64,000 nucleotides of DNA from Nannochloropsis oceanica (Eukaryota > Sar > Eustigmatophyceae > Eustigmatales > Monodopsidaceae): NCBI GenBank assembly GCA_004519485.1, contig CP038128.1:389001-453000 (forward strand), given 5' to 3'. The notes under the pieces are model-generated. The model searched no databases and had not been told where the DNA came from. It saw only the letters and a list, made by a program, of their open reading frames with translations. Made by a program: the position numbers and the translations under genes. Below, piece after piece: positions 1-11,353 of the stretch. Position 1 is the stretch's first letter. Every line of letters starts with the position of its first letter.

Positions 1-740
1 CCCCTCCACCACGAGTGTGACCACCGTCCTCTCCCTTCTCGCAACCGCCCCTCGGGTCCACTCATCCTTCCTCTCCAACAACATCCCAAACGTAGTCGGC
101 GCTGTGAACGTCACCTCATAATACATGCCCGATGCCCCTTCGTTTACCCCCCTCCCTTCCCTCCCCCCTTCCCCCTCATGGCGAAAATGGTCATCCTGCA
201 TCTCCAATCCCCCTATCCCATCCCCCCCGGTTGACCCGTCGTCCTCCTCATCATGGTGGTCCACCGGCTCCTCCTCCTCATCATCCTCCTCTTCCTCTCC
301 ATACCCCATCCTGCTGCTGCTCCTCCTCGCTCTTCCTCCCTCCTTCGCCACAGCCTCCTCAGGAAAGAAGGCTCCCACGCTTAAATCAAACGAACTTTCC
401 GCCAGAGATTTCTGTCGGACAGGGTCAAAAATCGCCCCTCCTCCCCCCTCTTTCCCTCCTCCAACACCACTCAGGAAAAGGTTTAATTCGTCCGAGTTGG
501 GCGCCTTGGCTACAGTCCCTACTGATGCTGCTCTTTCCCTGGGGCCTGCAGCCGGAGGCCAACCAAAAGAGTCTCCAAACCCCTCCTGCTGTTGCTGTTG
601 TTGTTGTTGTTGTTGTTGTTGCTGCGATTGCTGTTTGGGTTGAGCGGACCCAAATGCAGCCCATTCCGTCGGCGGCTGGTGCTGCTGCTGTTGCTGTGGC
701 CATGCCCCCCACTGCTGCTGTTGCTGAGGCCATGCCCCCC

Positions 741-777
<37 letters not shown>

Positions 778-1710
778 CAATCTCTCCTGCTGCATCTGCT
801 CCTGCTGCTGTGCCGCCACTGCCGCCGCAATCGCCGCCTGCTCTTTATTGTATGTTACTAACTTCAATTGATCCAAGGGGATAGATGCGGTGGGGGACTC
901 CGTTCGCCTGAGAGGGTTCAGTTCCATAAACGCTGCAGTGGACAAAGCCGAGCTTTGAGGAGAAAGTTCAACTTTCGCCACGGGCTTGTTGTAACGAATC
1001 GGGCTCAGGGGAGCTTCGTAGAACGGGTTGGAACTTCGAGAAGCTGGGCGGGAAGAGTTCAGACCAAGGGACGAGGAGGAGGAAGAGGCGAAAGTGGTGT
1101 TGCATTGGGTGGTAGTTGGGGGAGGCGGAATAGAGGGGGGAGGGGGAGAGGCATAGGAAAGGGGGGGGGCATGTTGTTTGACGGAGTAGGATGTCCCTGC
1201 CTCATAGAAACTTTGCTTTTGTGTGCCAAGGCTATCAATGCGTGCGGGCTCCTTGAAGATCTCGAAGGGGTTCCCATCAATTGCGCCAGGCTCGCTGACA
1301 AAGGAGGCACGTCGTTGGGGAGAAGTGGGGGCGAATTCAAGCCATTTCTCTTGGCTTTGGTGTATTTCTGCCGCCGACGGAACCGTCCCCAGAGTTTGGC
1401 GACGTTGCGATGGTGCATTGTTGCTCGAGCTACTGCTGCTACGTCCAGCGCCGGCGCTAGCGCCCTGGGCGGCGAGGGGGGCTGAGACGGGGGTGGAGAC
1501 GTTTCTTTCTTGTTGGTTAAGGGTGTCCATCCGTGGTGCCGTGACCTCCTTGCCCGTCATATGCATCGGTACGGGGCTGGTCCACAGCGTCATGGCTGCG
1601 TCCGTGTCGATGGGGTGTGTCCTGCATTGTTGCGTAAGGGTCGGGGAAAAGGGAGATGCAAGTGGGTGGATTGGTTTGGGCTGGTGCATGGACATTCCAG
1701 GTGGGCACAT
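1..1710 (-). CDS. PDZ-domain protein with poly-Q and NPF motifs (C-terminus cut by window edge)
   Basis: A minus-strand frame is open from about 1923 down to base 1 with no stop. The first in-frame ATG is at 1710. The visible protein (about 570 residues) is mostly low complexity: Ser/Pro-rich N-terminus, two Asn-Pro-Phe motifs (1264-1272 and 1021-1029), a WGAWP unit repeated between Q-runs, a long poly-Q (about 575-640), and an acidic stretch (about 240-300). At the edge the sequence becomes folded-domain-like, with YEVTF followed by FGMLLE and a VVTLVVEG strand, which resembles the first half of a PDZ domain. NPF motifs are known ligands of EH domains in endocytosis, so a trafficking or scaffold role is possible but is inference. 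An additional 5' exon upstream of 1710 cannot be excluded. The plus-strand ORFs here (125-884) are shadows of this frame. Confidence 0.72.
691..750. repeat. Tandem 30-bp repeat, two copies
   Basis: Two adjacent 30-base units (691-720 and 721-750) differ at one base. In the minus-strand protein they encode a duplicated Q-run plus WGAWP block. They are flanked by CAG/CAA poly-Q DNA. Confidence 0.85.
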
Positions 1711-1740
1711 CAAACTGTCGAGGGAGTTTGGTGCATGAAC

Positions 1741-2407
1741 ACGTAAAATTACTCCAGGGATGGCAACGATCCTTATTAAGTACTCTTGAGTCGTCCTAAG
1801 AAGTCCTCGCCGACGACGAGAGGGACTTCTGCTCGAGCTACAGGGCAACAAAAAATAACGAGGTCTCCCCCTAGAGTCCTTGGCCACGTGAAATGGTGTA
1901 TGTGGTGCATCTTGATCGGATCGTCATAGACGGCGGTAAGCGCAGAGCGCTTGTCTTGCTTGATAAAGGGGCGCGGACTAGGGTACAGTAGTAGGGGAGA
2001 GGGAGAGTCCCTGGCGGTCGAAGCATAACGCCGCATGTCTCACGCCGGTCGCCCGTGGTACAACATCCTAGAGATGGAGGCGATTATTTCTTTGTGGTAC
2101 GCGTTATTCGTGAGCGCGAGACATGTGAATGTGGCCTTCAAACCGAGTTAAACAGAAAAGAAGAGCAAGCCGCCAGGGAAGCATGCCGCCAACACAACGT
2201 CTCTTGTCGCCAAGTGGTTGATGTTGCGTTTCCGCACACTGCCGACACCGTCGTAGAGACATACCACGCGTAAACTGCTTGACGCCTACAAATATCCACA
2301 AACCTGCTCCAATCCTTCTACACAGGCCTGCAATCGGCTCCCTCTAGCGGCCGCACATATAACTTCTCATTGGCCGACCTCCCCCTTCTCCCAAGTCATC
2401 CAGTCTC
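1741..2407. other. Intergenic region between divergent genes
   Basis: This stretch separates the 5' end of the minus-strand PDZ gene from the plus-strand PQ-loop gene, so it should hold both promoters. A minus-strand ORF of 86 codons (1776-2036) resembles nothing I recognise. It could be an upstream exon of the PDZ gene, but I found no convincing splice pair. No RNA gene or mobile element is visible. Confidence 0.4.
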
Positions 2408-3388
2408 ATGTCCCGAATCTTAGCGGGGCCCTTTAGCCTGGCGTGTGTTGTCGTCGCCTTAGCAGCGAGTAGCACGACGCGAGCTTTTGCCGTGGGCCAA
2501 TCCAAAAATTTGATGGCTTCCGCCCATGCCACTGCGCGGTCACAGATAAAAACCTCCTCTCCTTTGTCCTCGGCCAGCTCAAGCAGCAGAAGTAGCGCTT
2601 CCATGCGGATGATGTTGGCCATGCCCCTCAGTCGCACCGCCCTTTCCTCTACTCCTTCAGCGTCAATCCTGCTGCCCTTTTTGCGTCAACGCGGTGGGGC
2701 GGGCTCAACTTCCATATCTGCCAGCCCTACTAAGGTAGGAGGTCTCGACACCTTGACCCTTCTAAGCACCTTTATGGGCTACACCATCATCGCCGGCTCT
2801 ATGCTCTTCAAGGTCCCGCAAGCCGCCCGCATCTTCCGCAAGAAATCAGCTTCTGGCTTATCTTCATCCATGTATGTGCTGGAAACGGTTGGAATCGCCA
2901 TGTCCCTTGCATTCAGCATCCGCAACGCCTTTCCCTTCTCCACCTATGGCGAGGCGGTCTTCATCCTCCTGCAAAATGTCATCATTATGAGCGGGATTTC
3001 ACTCTACTCCAATCAACCCCGCCCCCCTGTCCTTTACCTTTCACTCCTTGCTGCCTCTTTATTTTTTGCCTTAACGATCAGTCCTGCGGTCCCTATGGTC
3101 GTCGTCTCGATCCTCCAAAGCATCTCAATCCCCCTCTTAAACTTCTCCCGGATCCCCCAACTTCTCCTGAACCACCGCACAAAAAGTACGGGTGAGCTGG
3201 CCCCGTCCACATTAATTCTTCAGGCAGCAGGCAATTTAGCAAGGATTTTCACGACCTTTGTACAGGTGCAGAATAACCTGTTTTTGTTGTCGTGTGTGGT
3301 GGCCATGCTCTTCAATGGGGCATTGGTTGCGCAGTTCTTCATGTACCGGGGCCAGCCTCCAGTAAGGCCATCCAAGGAGGTGTGGTAA
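2408..3388 (+). CDS. PQ-loop membrane protein, MPDU1-like, probably plastid-targeted
   Basis: A single-exon 326-residue protein. Two PQ-loop repeats are visible: KVPQAARIF with downstream KSASGLS (about residues 138-152), and SRIPQLLLNHRTKSTGELAP further on, each within bundles of hydrophobic helices. This arrangement and spacing match the MPDU1 family (mannose-P-dolichol utilization defect 1), whose animal members support use of dolichol-phosphate sugars in the ER. The N-terminus differs: a hydrophobic signal peptide ends in an Ala-Ser-Ser-Thr-Thr-Arg-Ala-Phe-Ala stretch, which fits the heterokont ASAFAP bipartite plastid leader, and about 75 Ser/Ala/Arg-rich residues follow before the first helix. 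A plastid location is therefore inferred; the substrate is unknown. Confidence 0.82.
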   Translation: MSRILAGPFSLACVVVALAASSTTRAFAVGQSKNLMASAHATARSQIKTSSPLSSASSSSRSSASMRMMLAMPLSRTALSSTPSASILLPFLRQRGGAGSTSISASPTKVGGLDTLTLLSTFMGYTIIAGSMLFKVPQAARIFRKKSASGLSSSMYVLETVGIAMSLAFSIRNAFPFSTYGEAVFILLQNVIIMSGISLYSNQPRPPVLYLSLLAASLFFALTISPAVPMVVVSILQSISIPLLNFSRIPQLLLNHRTKSTGELAPSTLILQAAGNLARIFTTFVQVQNNLFLLSCVVAMLFNGALVAQFFMYRGQPPVRPSKEVW

Positions 3389-4077
3389 AAGCTTGATGGC
3401 AGGAGAGAGATGGAGAGAAGGAAAGACGGGGCAATAGGAGGAAGGAAGGTGTGTGTGTGTGTGTGTGCGTGAGTGTGTGTGGAGGTAGGTTTTAATGTCT
3501 TGTTAACTGTCTGACATTTGTGTGCTTAAATGATGCTCGTTTTTCGTTGTTGTCGCTAAAAGGACGAGGGATAGATAGTAAGCGACCAAATTTGGAGAGA
3601 GGGGACTGATAGAGGAAGGGCGACCAAGACACAATAAAAATGAAGCGTCGCATACAGAAAGGGAGGGAGAAATGAGAGAGGGAGGGAAGGGAGGGGAGGG
3701 AAAGAGAGCTTTGGGCAATCAAAGGCGACAAGCTGATGAAACAGGTCGATGGATGCCCCCATCAGGTATTCCACATTGCTCAATTTCGTGTTACCTTGAC
3801 TCGCCCTCAACATTTCTGTGAGTGTCTTGCCAATGTCGTACATCTTCATATGTCTGTGTTGCCGCTGCTGCTACTGCTGCTGCTGCTACTACTACTCCTG
3901 AGTGTGCTCACTCCTCCTCTTTTTGGTGCTCTAATTTGTCTCTTCATTAATCGCCCCCTACAGTTGATATACAAACTCACCTACTTCTATGTGCATCTCC
4001 CACTCCTTCACACAAGAATGTCATTTGATCCACCCTACCATCCACTTTCAATCTCCTTTCTCTACTCCTCCCCTCCC
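3389..4077. other. Intergenic region between convergent genes
   Basis: 3' flank of the PQ-loop gene and of the minus-strand DENN gene. It holds a short GT microsatellite (3449-3467), purine-rich GGGA tracts near 3660-3710, and a CTG-rich patch near 3862-3895. No supportable gene. Confidence 0.5.
3449..3467. repeat. GT microsatellite
   Basis: About nine uninterrupted GT units, continued imperfectly to about 3480. Confidence 0.9.
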
Positions 4078-4340
4078 TTACTTCCTCCCTCCCTCCCTCC
4101 CTGAAGTCGGCATCGACGTGCCTTCCCAGAGACGCACCGACGCGTCCCAACTCCCCGTGACAATCATCCCTTTCCTACTCACTTGCACACAGCTTATCCC
4201 GTCCGAATGCCCCATTCTAGACTGCAACAAGGCGCCTGACCACACGTCCCACTCCACCACCCTCTTATCCTCCCCCACCGACACTAATTTCCTCGCCCCC
4301 CCTCCTCCGTCTCCACCATTCTTACTTTTCGACCACGGTG

Positions 4341-4385
<45 letters not shown>

Positions 4386-7300
4386 GCGCCAAGCCCGTCA
4401 CTGCCTCCGAGTGCCCTTCCAACGTGGCCATAGACCTCCCTCCATCCGCCCTTATGTCCCACACCTTGACCGTAGCGTCCGTCGAACCGCTAAACAAAAC
4501 AGGGGCGTCCTGCTCATCCGCCACCTGCAAACACGTCACCGCTCCCTTGTGCTCCGCCATTTTCTGCACACAATTATGAACCCGTAAATCCCACAGTCGC
4601 AACGTTCGGTCGTTGCTCGCGGTAACGGCCAAATCCCTACCCCAAGCCTCCACCTGCCGAATCCAGCTTTCATGCCCCCGGAATACCCTCAAACACGCCC
4701 CACGGACCGAGTCCCACAGAATCATGTTCCGATCCTGGCCCGCACTCAAGATACGGTGGCCCTGGCTTTCGTCCATGAAACGCAAGCTGGACACGACCCC
4801 TGTGTGCCCTACCAGCGTGGCCGTGTTCCTCCCTTGCGTGACATTCCAAATCTTCACCGTTCGGTCCCTCGCGCCCGTTGCCAACACCTCCAATTCCTCG
4901 CTCTTATCCAGGCACATGATTCCATTCCCATGCCCCGTCAGCACATGCCTCACGTCCTTCGCAGTCGTGAAGCTCGATAACAATCCCGTCGCTCCCGTCC
5001 CACCAAACTCGCCTCCTCCTCCTTCCCCACCACCTCCACCCAGTTTCCATATCCGTAACGTCGAGTCCAGAGATCCCGAAGCCACCAAAGGTTCATTGGA
5101 GCGGTCCCTAAAAATCTTCACACATGTCACTGGCGCCGTGTGCCCCGAAAAACTTGTAATCCTGGAGCGTTGCAACAAGCTGTATACCACCAGCAGCTTA
5201 TCCGCACCCCCCGACACACCCACACTTCCCGCCGCATCGACATCCAGACATAACACAGGCCCTCGATGCGTGGAGCTCTCCGGAGGAGCATTGCTCCCTG
5301 CACTGGCCAACCCGCCTAGCCCTATTCCTCCCATAAGCTGCGACAACGGACTAGTAGCGCGGTGAGGACGAAGAGGAGGAGCGGCCCCCCGCGAGGAGGA
5401 AAAAGAGGAGGAGGAGGAGGAGGAGGAGGAGGAGGAGGAGGAGGAGGAGGAGGAGGAGGCGAAGGAAGGGCTGGGTATGGGACCGGGAAAGTCATTGATG
5501 TTGTGATGGGCGTAGTTAATGCTGCAGCTGCTGCTGCCGTTGTTGTTACCACTGCTATGACTACAGTAATCACTATCCGAACCTATCCCTTTAAAAGATA
5601 CCCTCCTCGAAGGTCCCCCTCCCCTTTCTCCCCCTCCTCCGCCTACTTCTCCCGGTAGATTAAACGGAAAGGATGCATTCGACGAGGTCATCGTCCGTGG
5701 AATTACCATCGGCTGCATCGGCGGGGTGATACTCACACTCACCTTCCAAATTCGCTGGACTAATTTGATAAGAACTTGCTTGCTCTCAAACCCCGCCTTG
5801 TGCACCTCACAGATCCTTCCCACAAAGGCAAGAGCCTTCTGATCCGGCATTCCCACCCCATGCATTTCCGTCAAAATGGACTTAACCCGTTGGACAAACT
5901 TGCGCGTGTCTACTTCCGCTGTTGCTGCTGCTGTTGCTACTGCTGCTGCTGCCGTCGCTCCTGTTGCTGCTGCGTCGTTTTCTGATGATCCACTTCCAGT
6001 TGCCTCATCGGCCAAGCAGGGTGAGGAAGAGGGCGAGGACGAGGGGGAGGAAGCAGCACCCACGGGTTCACGGTCCATGGCCTTGGCACCCGGCGCTTGG
6101 GCAAGCCTGAAATTACATTTGTTGCTGCTGCTACGGGTGCTCGCCTCATTCTCCGCCGCCACCTGCTCCTTCAATACCAACATCCATAACTCAACGCTCT
6201 GGTAAATCTGATGATGCCTTAAACGGCTACTCAAGAATTCCTTCTGCTGCCCCTGCAGCAGTCCTACGCCCGCTACCCTCCCTCCTTCCCTCCCTCCCCC
6301 TCCCTCCACAACTCTGTAATATTTTCCCATCAACAACAACAACGCATGAGCGGTTCCGTAGTCCCTGTCCAATAAACACGCATCACACACACCACTCGCC
6401 AGCTGCATTAACGCCTCAAAGCCCGACAAGTGCACCCTGAGATGTCCCGGCCCAGCCCTCCCTCCCCCTCCTCCTCCAAACCTCAGGTGCCTCTCCATCA
6501 TTTTTTTACTCCTGGGCTGTGACAAAATGGCCAGAAATCTTAGTCGGACCTCCTTAATCCTAAACCCCCCTTCCACCTCCTGCAGCAGCTCTTTACTAGG
6601 CTTCTCCGTCGAAAATGCCTCCATCAAAGACCGATTCAACCTCGCCATATCCTCCGACAACGCCCCTCCCTCCCTCCCTCCCTCCCTCCCCCCTGCACCG
6701 ACCAAAGGCGAATCCCTCCCTCCCTCTCCCATTCTCTCCAAAGACGATGCAGCAGCAGGGGGGGGTATGGCCTCGTCATAAAAAAACCCGAAGATTGTAT
6801 GACCCCTCGTCATAACCCTCTGCAAGTCAAAATTCAGCCCGAACGCCCTAGCCACGTCCTTGACAGTCACACCCATCATCGCTGCTGCCTCTTCCACGCT
6901 CCACCTCCGTGGTTCCCGCCACAAAATTTGATCCGCCTCTGCTACTGCTACTGCAGCTGCTGCTGCTGTTTCAGGAGGAGAGAAGACTTGCTCGCCGCCA
7001 CTGCTGTTGCTGTTGCCGCTGCTACCAGCACCGAGATTCATGGTCTTCCTCATCAGGGCATCCAATTCGGTTTCGCCGAATAAGGAGTCATGAAGCGTCT
7101 TCCTTGGAGAAACACCGCCCACAACCAAGAGTGGCAATGTCAGCTGCTTTCGCGCTTTCTTTTCTCTTTTTTTTCCTCCGTCCCCCTCTCCTTCCTTCCC
7201 CACCCTCTTCCTTGGCTTCTTGCTCTTCTCTTTCAATTTATCGAGTGCGGGAGCCGTTGTTATTGTTGTTATTGTTGTTGTTGTTGTTGTTTTTGTTTTT

Positions 7301-9073
7301 GTTGCTGTTGTTGCTGCTGCTGCTGTCTCATCTTCATCCGAAAACTCACGGCCCGCCTCTTGATTGAAAAAACGCACGCTCGCCCCACGATTTCCTATCC
7401 CTCCTCTGCCCCCTGCCTCTCCCCCTCCCTCCTCTGATTGACTGAAGCGGAAGCCCGGAAGGCGATCCCTCCCAACGTCCCCCAGCCCCGGAATAGCAAT
7501 CGGGCTAGAGCTTTCCTCCCCCATCTCTCCATCTTCTTCCACCTCCTCCTCCTCCTCCTCCTCCTCCTCCTCCTCCTCCTCCTCCTCCTCCTCCTCCTCC
7601 TGTTCTTCCTCCCCCTGCTGCTCGTGTTCCTCCTCCTCCTCTTCCTCTTCCTCCCCGTCTTCCACCTTTGGCGGTGGAATAGTCAACATGAGCTTCACAT
7701 CACATCCTCCTCCGTCACTTCTTCCCCCTCCCCAAAACCCATCACCCCCCCCTTGTCCCTCTCCCCCTCCCGTCATCCCTCCGTCGCCCCCCCCAAGGTC
7801 CTCCAGCCACTCAGTCTCACTGTCTTCCTCCTCCATCGATATCTGAAAGTCCGCCGGGCATTTACTGATAGATTCAGCAGCTGCTGACGCTGCTGCTGCT
7901 GCTGCGGGGGACTGGCCAGGCATGGGGGAGGGAGGGCGGGAAGTGGCGCGAAAGAGGGCTTGGTCGAGGGTACGACGAAACAGGTCCACGTATGGGCCCT
8001 CCTGATTTTCGAGGAAAGCTTGAAAGGATTGCGACTCCACGAGCCGGGAGAGGAAGGGATGTTCCTCTGCAGAAGGCACGTATTCATTCAAAAACCTAGC
8101 TCGATTGAATATGGGAGAAGCGGGGTCGATATAAAACACACAATCATGATACCCGGACAACAGGTACGCCAAACACCGCACAAACAACATCCGCAATTTT
8201 TCTTCCGCTGCGGAGGAGATGGAGGAAGGGAGGGAGGACGAGAAGGAGGAAGGTGAGAGACGTGCCGAGGCGCCGTCGAGACGGGTGAGGGAGGGATGGA
8301 CGGTGCTCCTTAATCGGTGAAGGAGGGGGTCCAGGACGGATGGAGGGAAGGAGGGCGGGTGGTAGGGGCGAGGGGGAAGGCGGACGGCACCTGAGTCACA
8401 ATTAACCAAGACGACATCTTTGAGGGACTCCCAGGGTACATCGACGAGCCAGTCAGTGTGGATTCCTAGGATGTAGTTGGTGGGTGTCTCGACCACCACG
8501 AGAAGCTCGCGAGGGAGGGGAACGAGGTAGGGGTGTTGCCATTGGAGTGGGTACATGAGTGCGAGCAGTGACTCTGCCATGACGGGGAGGAGAGCCATGT
8601 CCTGGCTGTGGAAAAGGAGCTTGCTTTCGGTCAAGGCAGCGGCGACCAGGGCGAGGACGTTGCGGGCGGAGAAGGTTTGGAGGAACGGGGACAGGGGGAA
8701 GCAGAGGGAGGGGAGAGTACCTGGTCCGGCCAATCGGCAGGTGATTAATCGGCCGAGGAAATCGAATTGGACGCCTAGAGCCCCAGGGATGGGGAGAGGG
8801 ACTTCAAGGGTGAGCTGTACGATATGCATGCGGAGGAGGGAGGAGAGGTGGGCGCCAGGGGAGGAGGAAAGAGGGGGGGAGGGGACGGATGGGGAAGACA
8901 GGAGGGAGTCTTGGAGGAGGGCATCGTAGGTGGGGGGGAGTAGAAGGTCGAGGTTGTCGTAGGCGTGGACAAGCCAGGTCAGGAGCGGTTGGACCACGGG
9001 CACCCGTGTCAACAGACATAGGCACACGGGCGCCCACACGGTAGTGGGCTGCTTGCATTTACTGCTGCTTCTT

Positions 9074-9110
<37 letters not shown>

Positions 9111-10509
9111 GGTTGCTGCAACTAGTGGTGGTCTTGTTATTGCTGCTGCTGCTGCTCTTTGCGGTGTTGTTATCGATTCCAAGCAATCCCACGGAGGGCG
9201 ACAAAACCCCTTGGGAAACCTTATCCCAACGTCGATGGAAGTGTAGACAGACCCCATAGGACGACACACCCGAATGCTTTATCACGAAGGTATAAGCAAG
9301 CGGTGCTGGCTTAGGAGGATTCGATCCATAAGCTAAGGCCATGCCTGCGGGAAAACAGAAGAATTGGGGGCTTTCGGGAAGGGGCTGCTCGGGTTTGTCC
9401 TGGAGAGGGTGCCGGAGGAGGATGGCACCGTTGGTGAGGGAGGGGAGGTTGGTGCTGGGATCAATGCGGGGACCCATGATGCAGAAATAGTCCACTAGGC
9501 CCGTGGGAAGCTCTTCTTGAGCGAGTTCGGACATGTTGCTGGGGGTGGGGATGGGGGCGTGTACGGGAGAAGTAGGCAGTGGTCCCTCCATGCCGCCTCC
9601 AAGGAGGACAGGCGCGGCGACGGGAGGCAGGGGCTGTTGGGTGCTTTCGAGGGATTGAGTCATGTCGAGGTTGGCAAGTGTTGTTGTGAGACCGAGAGAG
9701 GTGGGTGTCATGGGGACTCCGCCTGGTCCGCTGCCACCGTTGTGGCTCATTTCCGACACTCCATGCCGGTGTGCTGTACTTCCTCCTCCTCCTCCTGCTG
9801 CCCCTGCAGCTAGGCTTTCGTCTCGCACCTGGTAGAACAACCGCAGCTTGATAGCAGCCTTGCTGGTTTTACTTCCCCCTAACCCTCCTCCTCCGCTACT
9901 GGACGTCAGCTGATACCACTGCTCAATTGGGTGGGCCTCGGGTAACCTCCCGACAGGAATTTGGACCTCACCGACAACGGAGCACGAAGTACCACACCCA
10001 TCATTTCCCGAGGATTGTCGATGCATGAAGCACGTCACCACCACCTGCTGACTGGCCTTGACGCCCTCAAACACAAAGTCCTCGTGCCATGTCACCATCC
10101 CACCACCACTGCTGCTGCTGCCGCTGCTGCTGTTGCTTCCTTCGTTACCTAAAGAAAGGACCCCTGGCATAGTTCGTCGGGTCGGGTCTTCGCCTGCCCG
10201 GATGGTCACAAAGGGCCAGGCATATTCCCTACGCGATGATTCCGAATTGGAATCGGTCATTCCTGCGAAGAAGCTGCGTTGTTTTCGCTCCTTGCGTCGT
10301 TCCACAAGATCGGCTGCTTCGATTACGCGCAGCTCCAAGGTTCCATTTGCGGCGTTGCCGCTGTTGCGGCTATGAGGGCCGCAAGGGCTTGGACCATCTT
10401 TCTCTGTGGCATTATCGTAGAATGAGGACTCGCGCATGTTGCCACTCACTGTGGGTTTTGGTAAATGGTTATGGAAAGGTTGTGAGGAGGCGTGAGAGAG
10501 GGAGAGCAA
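4078..10509 (-). CDS. C2-DENN-WD40 protein, DENND3-like Rab GEF candidate
   Basis: A single uninterrupted ORF of 2143 residues. A C2-like region lies at about 55-230 (GTLELRVIEAADL start, then WHEDFVFEG). The tripartite DENN module follows: uDENN from about 338 (GLVDYFCIMGPRIDP), cDENN about 500-690 (including LITCRLAGPG and ALVAAALTESKLLFHS), dDENN about 765-860 (LFVRCLAYLLSGYHDCVFY). Seven or so WD40 repeats run from about 1745 to the C-terminus with clear GH-WD spacing (SASGxLDxTLRIW-type blocks). DENN modules are known guanine-nucleotide exchange factors for Rab GTPases, and DENND3 also ends in a WD40 propeller, so a Rab GEF role is likely. Long disordered inserts separate the domains: poly-E near 970-990, poly-S near 1684-1703, poly-Q near 2042-2057. 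Absence of introns over 6.4 kb is notable. Confidence 0.88.
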
Positions 10510-11353
10510 GAGCGTGGGTGGAGGAGGGGGAAGGGCAGTCGGGCTTAAAAGACGTACGTGACATAGTGCTTCGTCTCCTACTGTTGCTCCTGCGGCTGGT
10601 TTAATTTGTGCAGAGAGACGGCTTAGAGGGGACGCATGAGGTTGGGATGGAGTGGTCGATTGTCTGTCGAGGGGGCGTGAGTGCTGATGGGACCAGCGGT
10701 CTTACCCGGTGACTCCGGCGACCCCGCTGAGCCAACAACGTGCCTATTTGCGATGTCCTCGCGCTGTGCTGCCTACCCGTGGTCGAATATGGTGGGGCGT
10801 TGGTGTATATGAGCGTGTGAAAGAGATGCAGGCGGGAATGTAGAGTGGAGGCGTTGCTTGTTAGCGATGACGAGCTCCTTGTGACAAATGATGGAGCAAA
10901 AGTCTCCTGCATTAGTGCATGCATCACCTCCACATGTATTTCAACGAACACATTGTACATGAGACAGGTCTACAAGAAGGCCGTCGTTGTTGGGCTGCGA
11001 TAGGTTGGTTTGCGACTAGGGCAGACGAAGCGAGAGACAGGACGATGACGATGCTAGCTGTTGCTTGGCCGAAGAGGGAAGGAAGAGCACTTCTTGCGAC
11101 TTCTGGTGCGCTCGCACTCCGCCATGGACATCCAAAGACCGCTACCTGGCAGGCATACATTCACTTACCCTGTTAGTGCATTGTTTCATGGTGAAATGAA
11201 CCGTTCTTTACCACACAACTTCCTGCTGCGGAAGAGGCCTTGATGCCGGGCCATGAGATCGTCATCGCAAGTGCTGCATTAAGCACTCAAGCTTACCTTT
11301 CCCCTTCCAACCTACATGCATACATCAACACAGTCAAGCTTCTCATAGGAGCT
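10510..11353. other. Intergenic region between divergent genes
   Basis: This region separates the start of the minus-strand DENN gene from exon 1 of the PP4 gene and should contain both promoters and 5' UTRs. ORFs here are short, overlap on both strands and look random. No RNA gene or repeat was recognised. Confidence 0.45.

Noticed and set aside
125-884. Long plus-strand ORFs rich in Pro, Ser, Leu and Cys
   Set aside because: They are antisense shadows of the poly-Q frame on the minus strand, and their composition is dictated by the CTG/TTG repeats.
1776-2036. Minus-strand 86-codon ORF considered as a mobile-element remnant
   Set aside because: No protein family, terminal repeat or target-site duplication could be recognised.
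3556-3849. Minus-strand 97-codon ORF with a protein-like N-terminal half
   Set aside because: Its second half is pyrimidine-derived Pro/Ser/Leu filler and no splice signals or domain support it.
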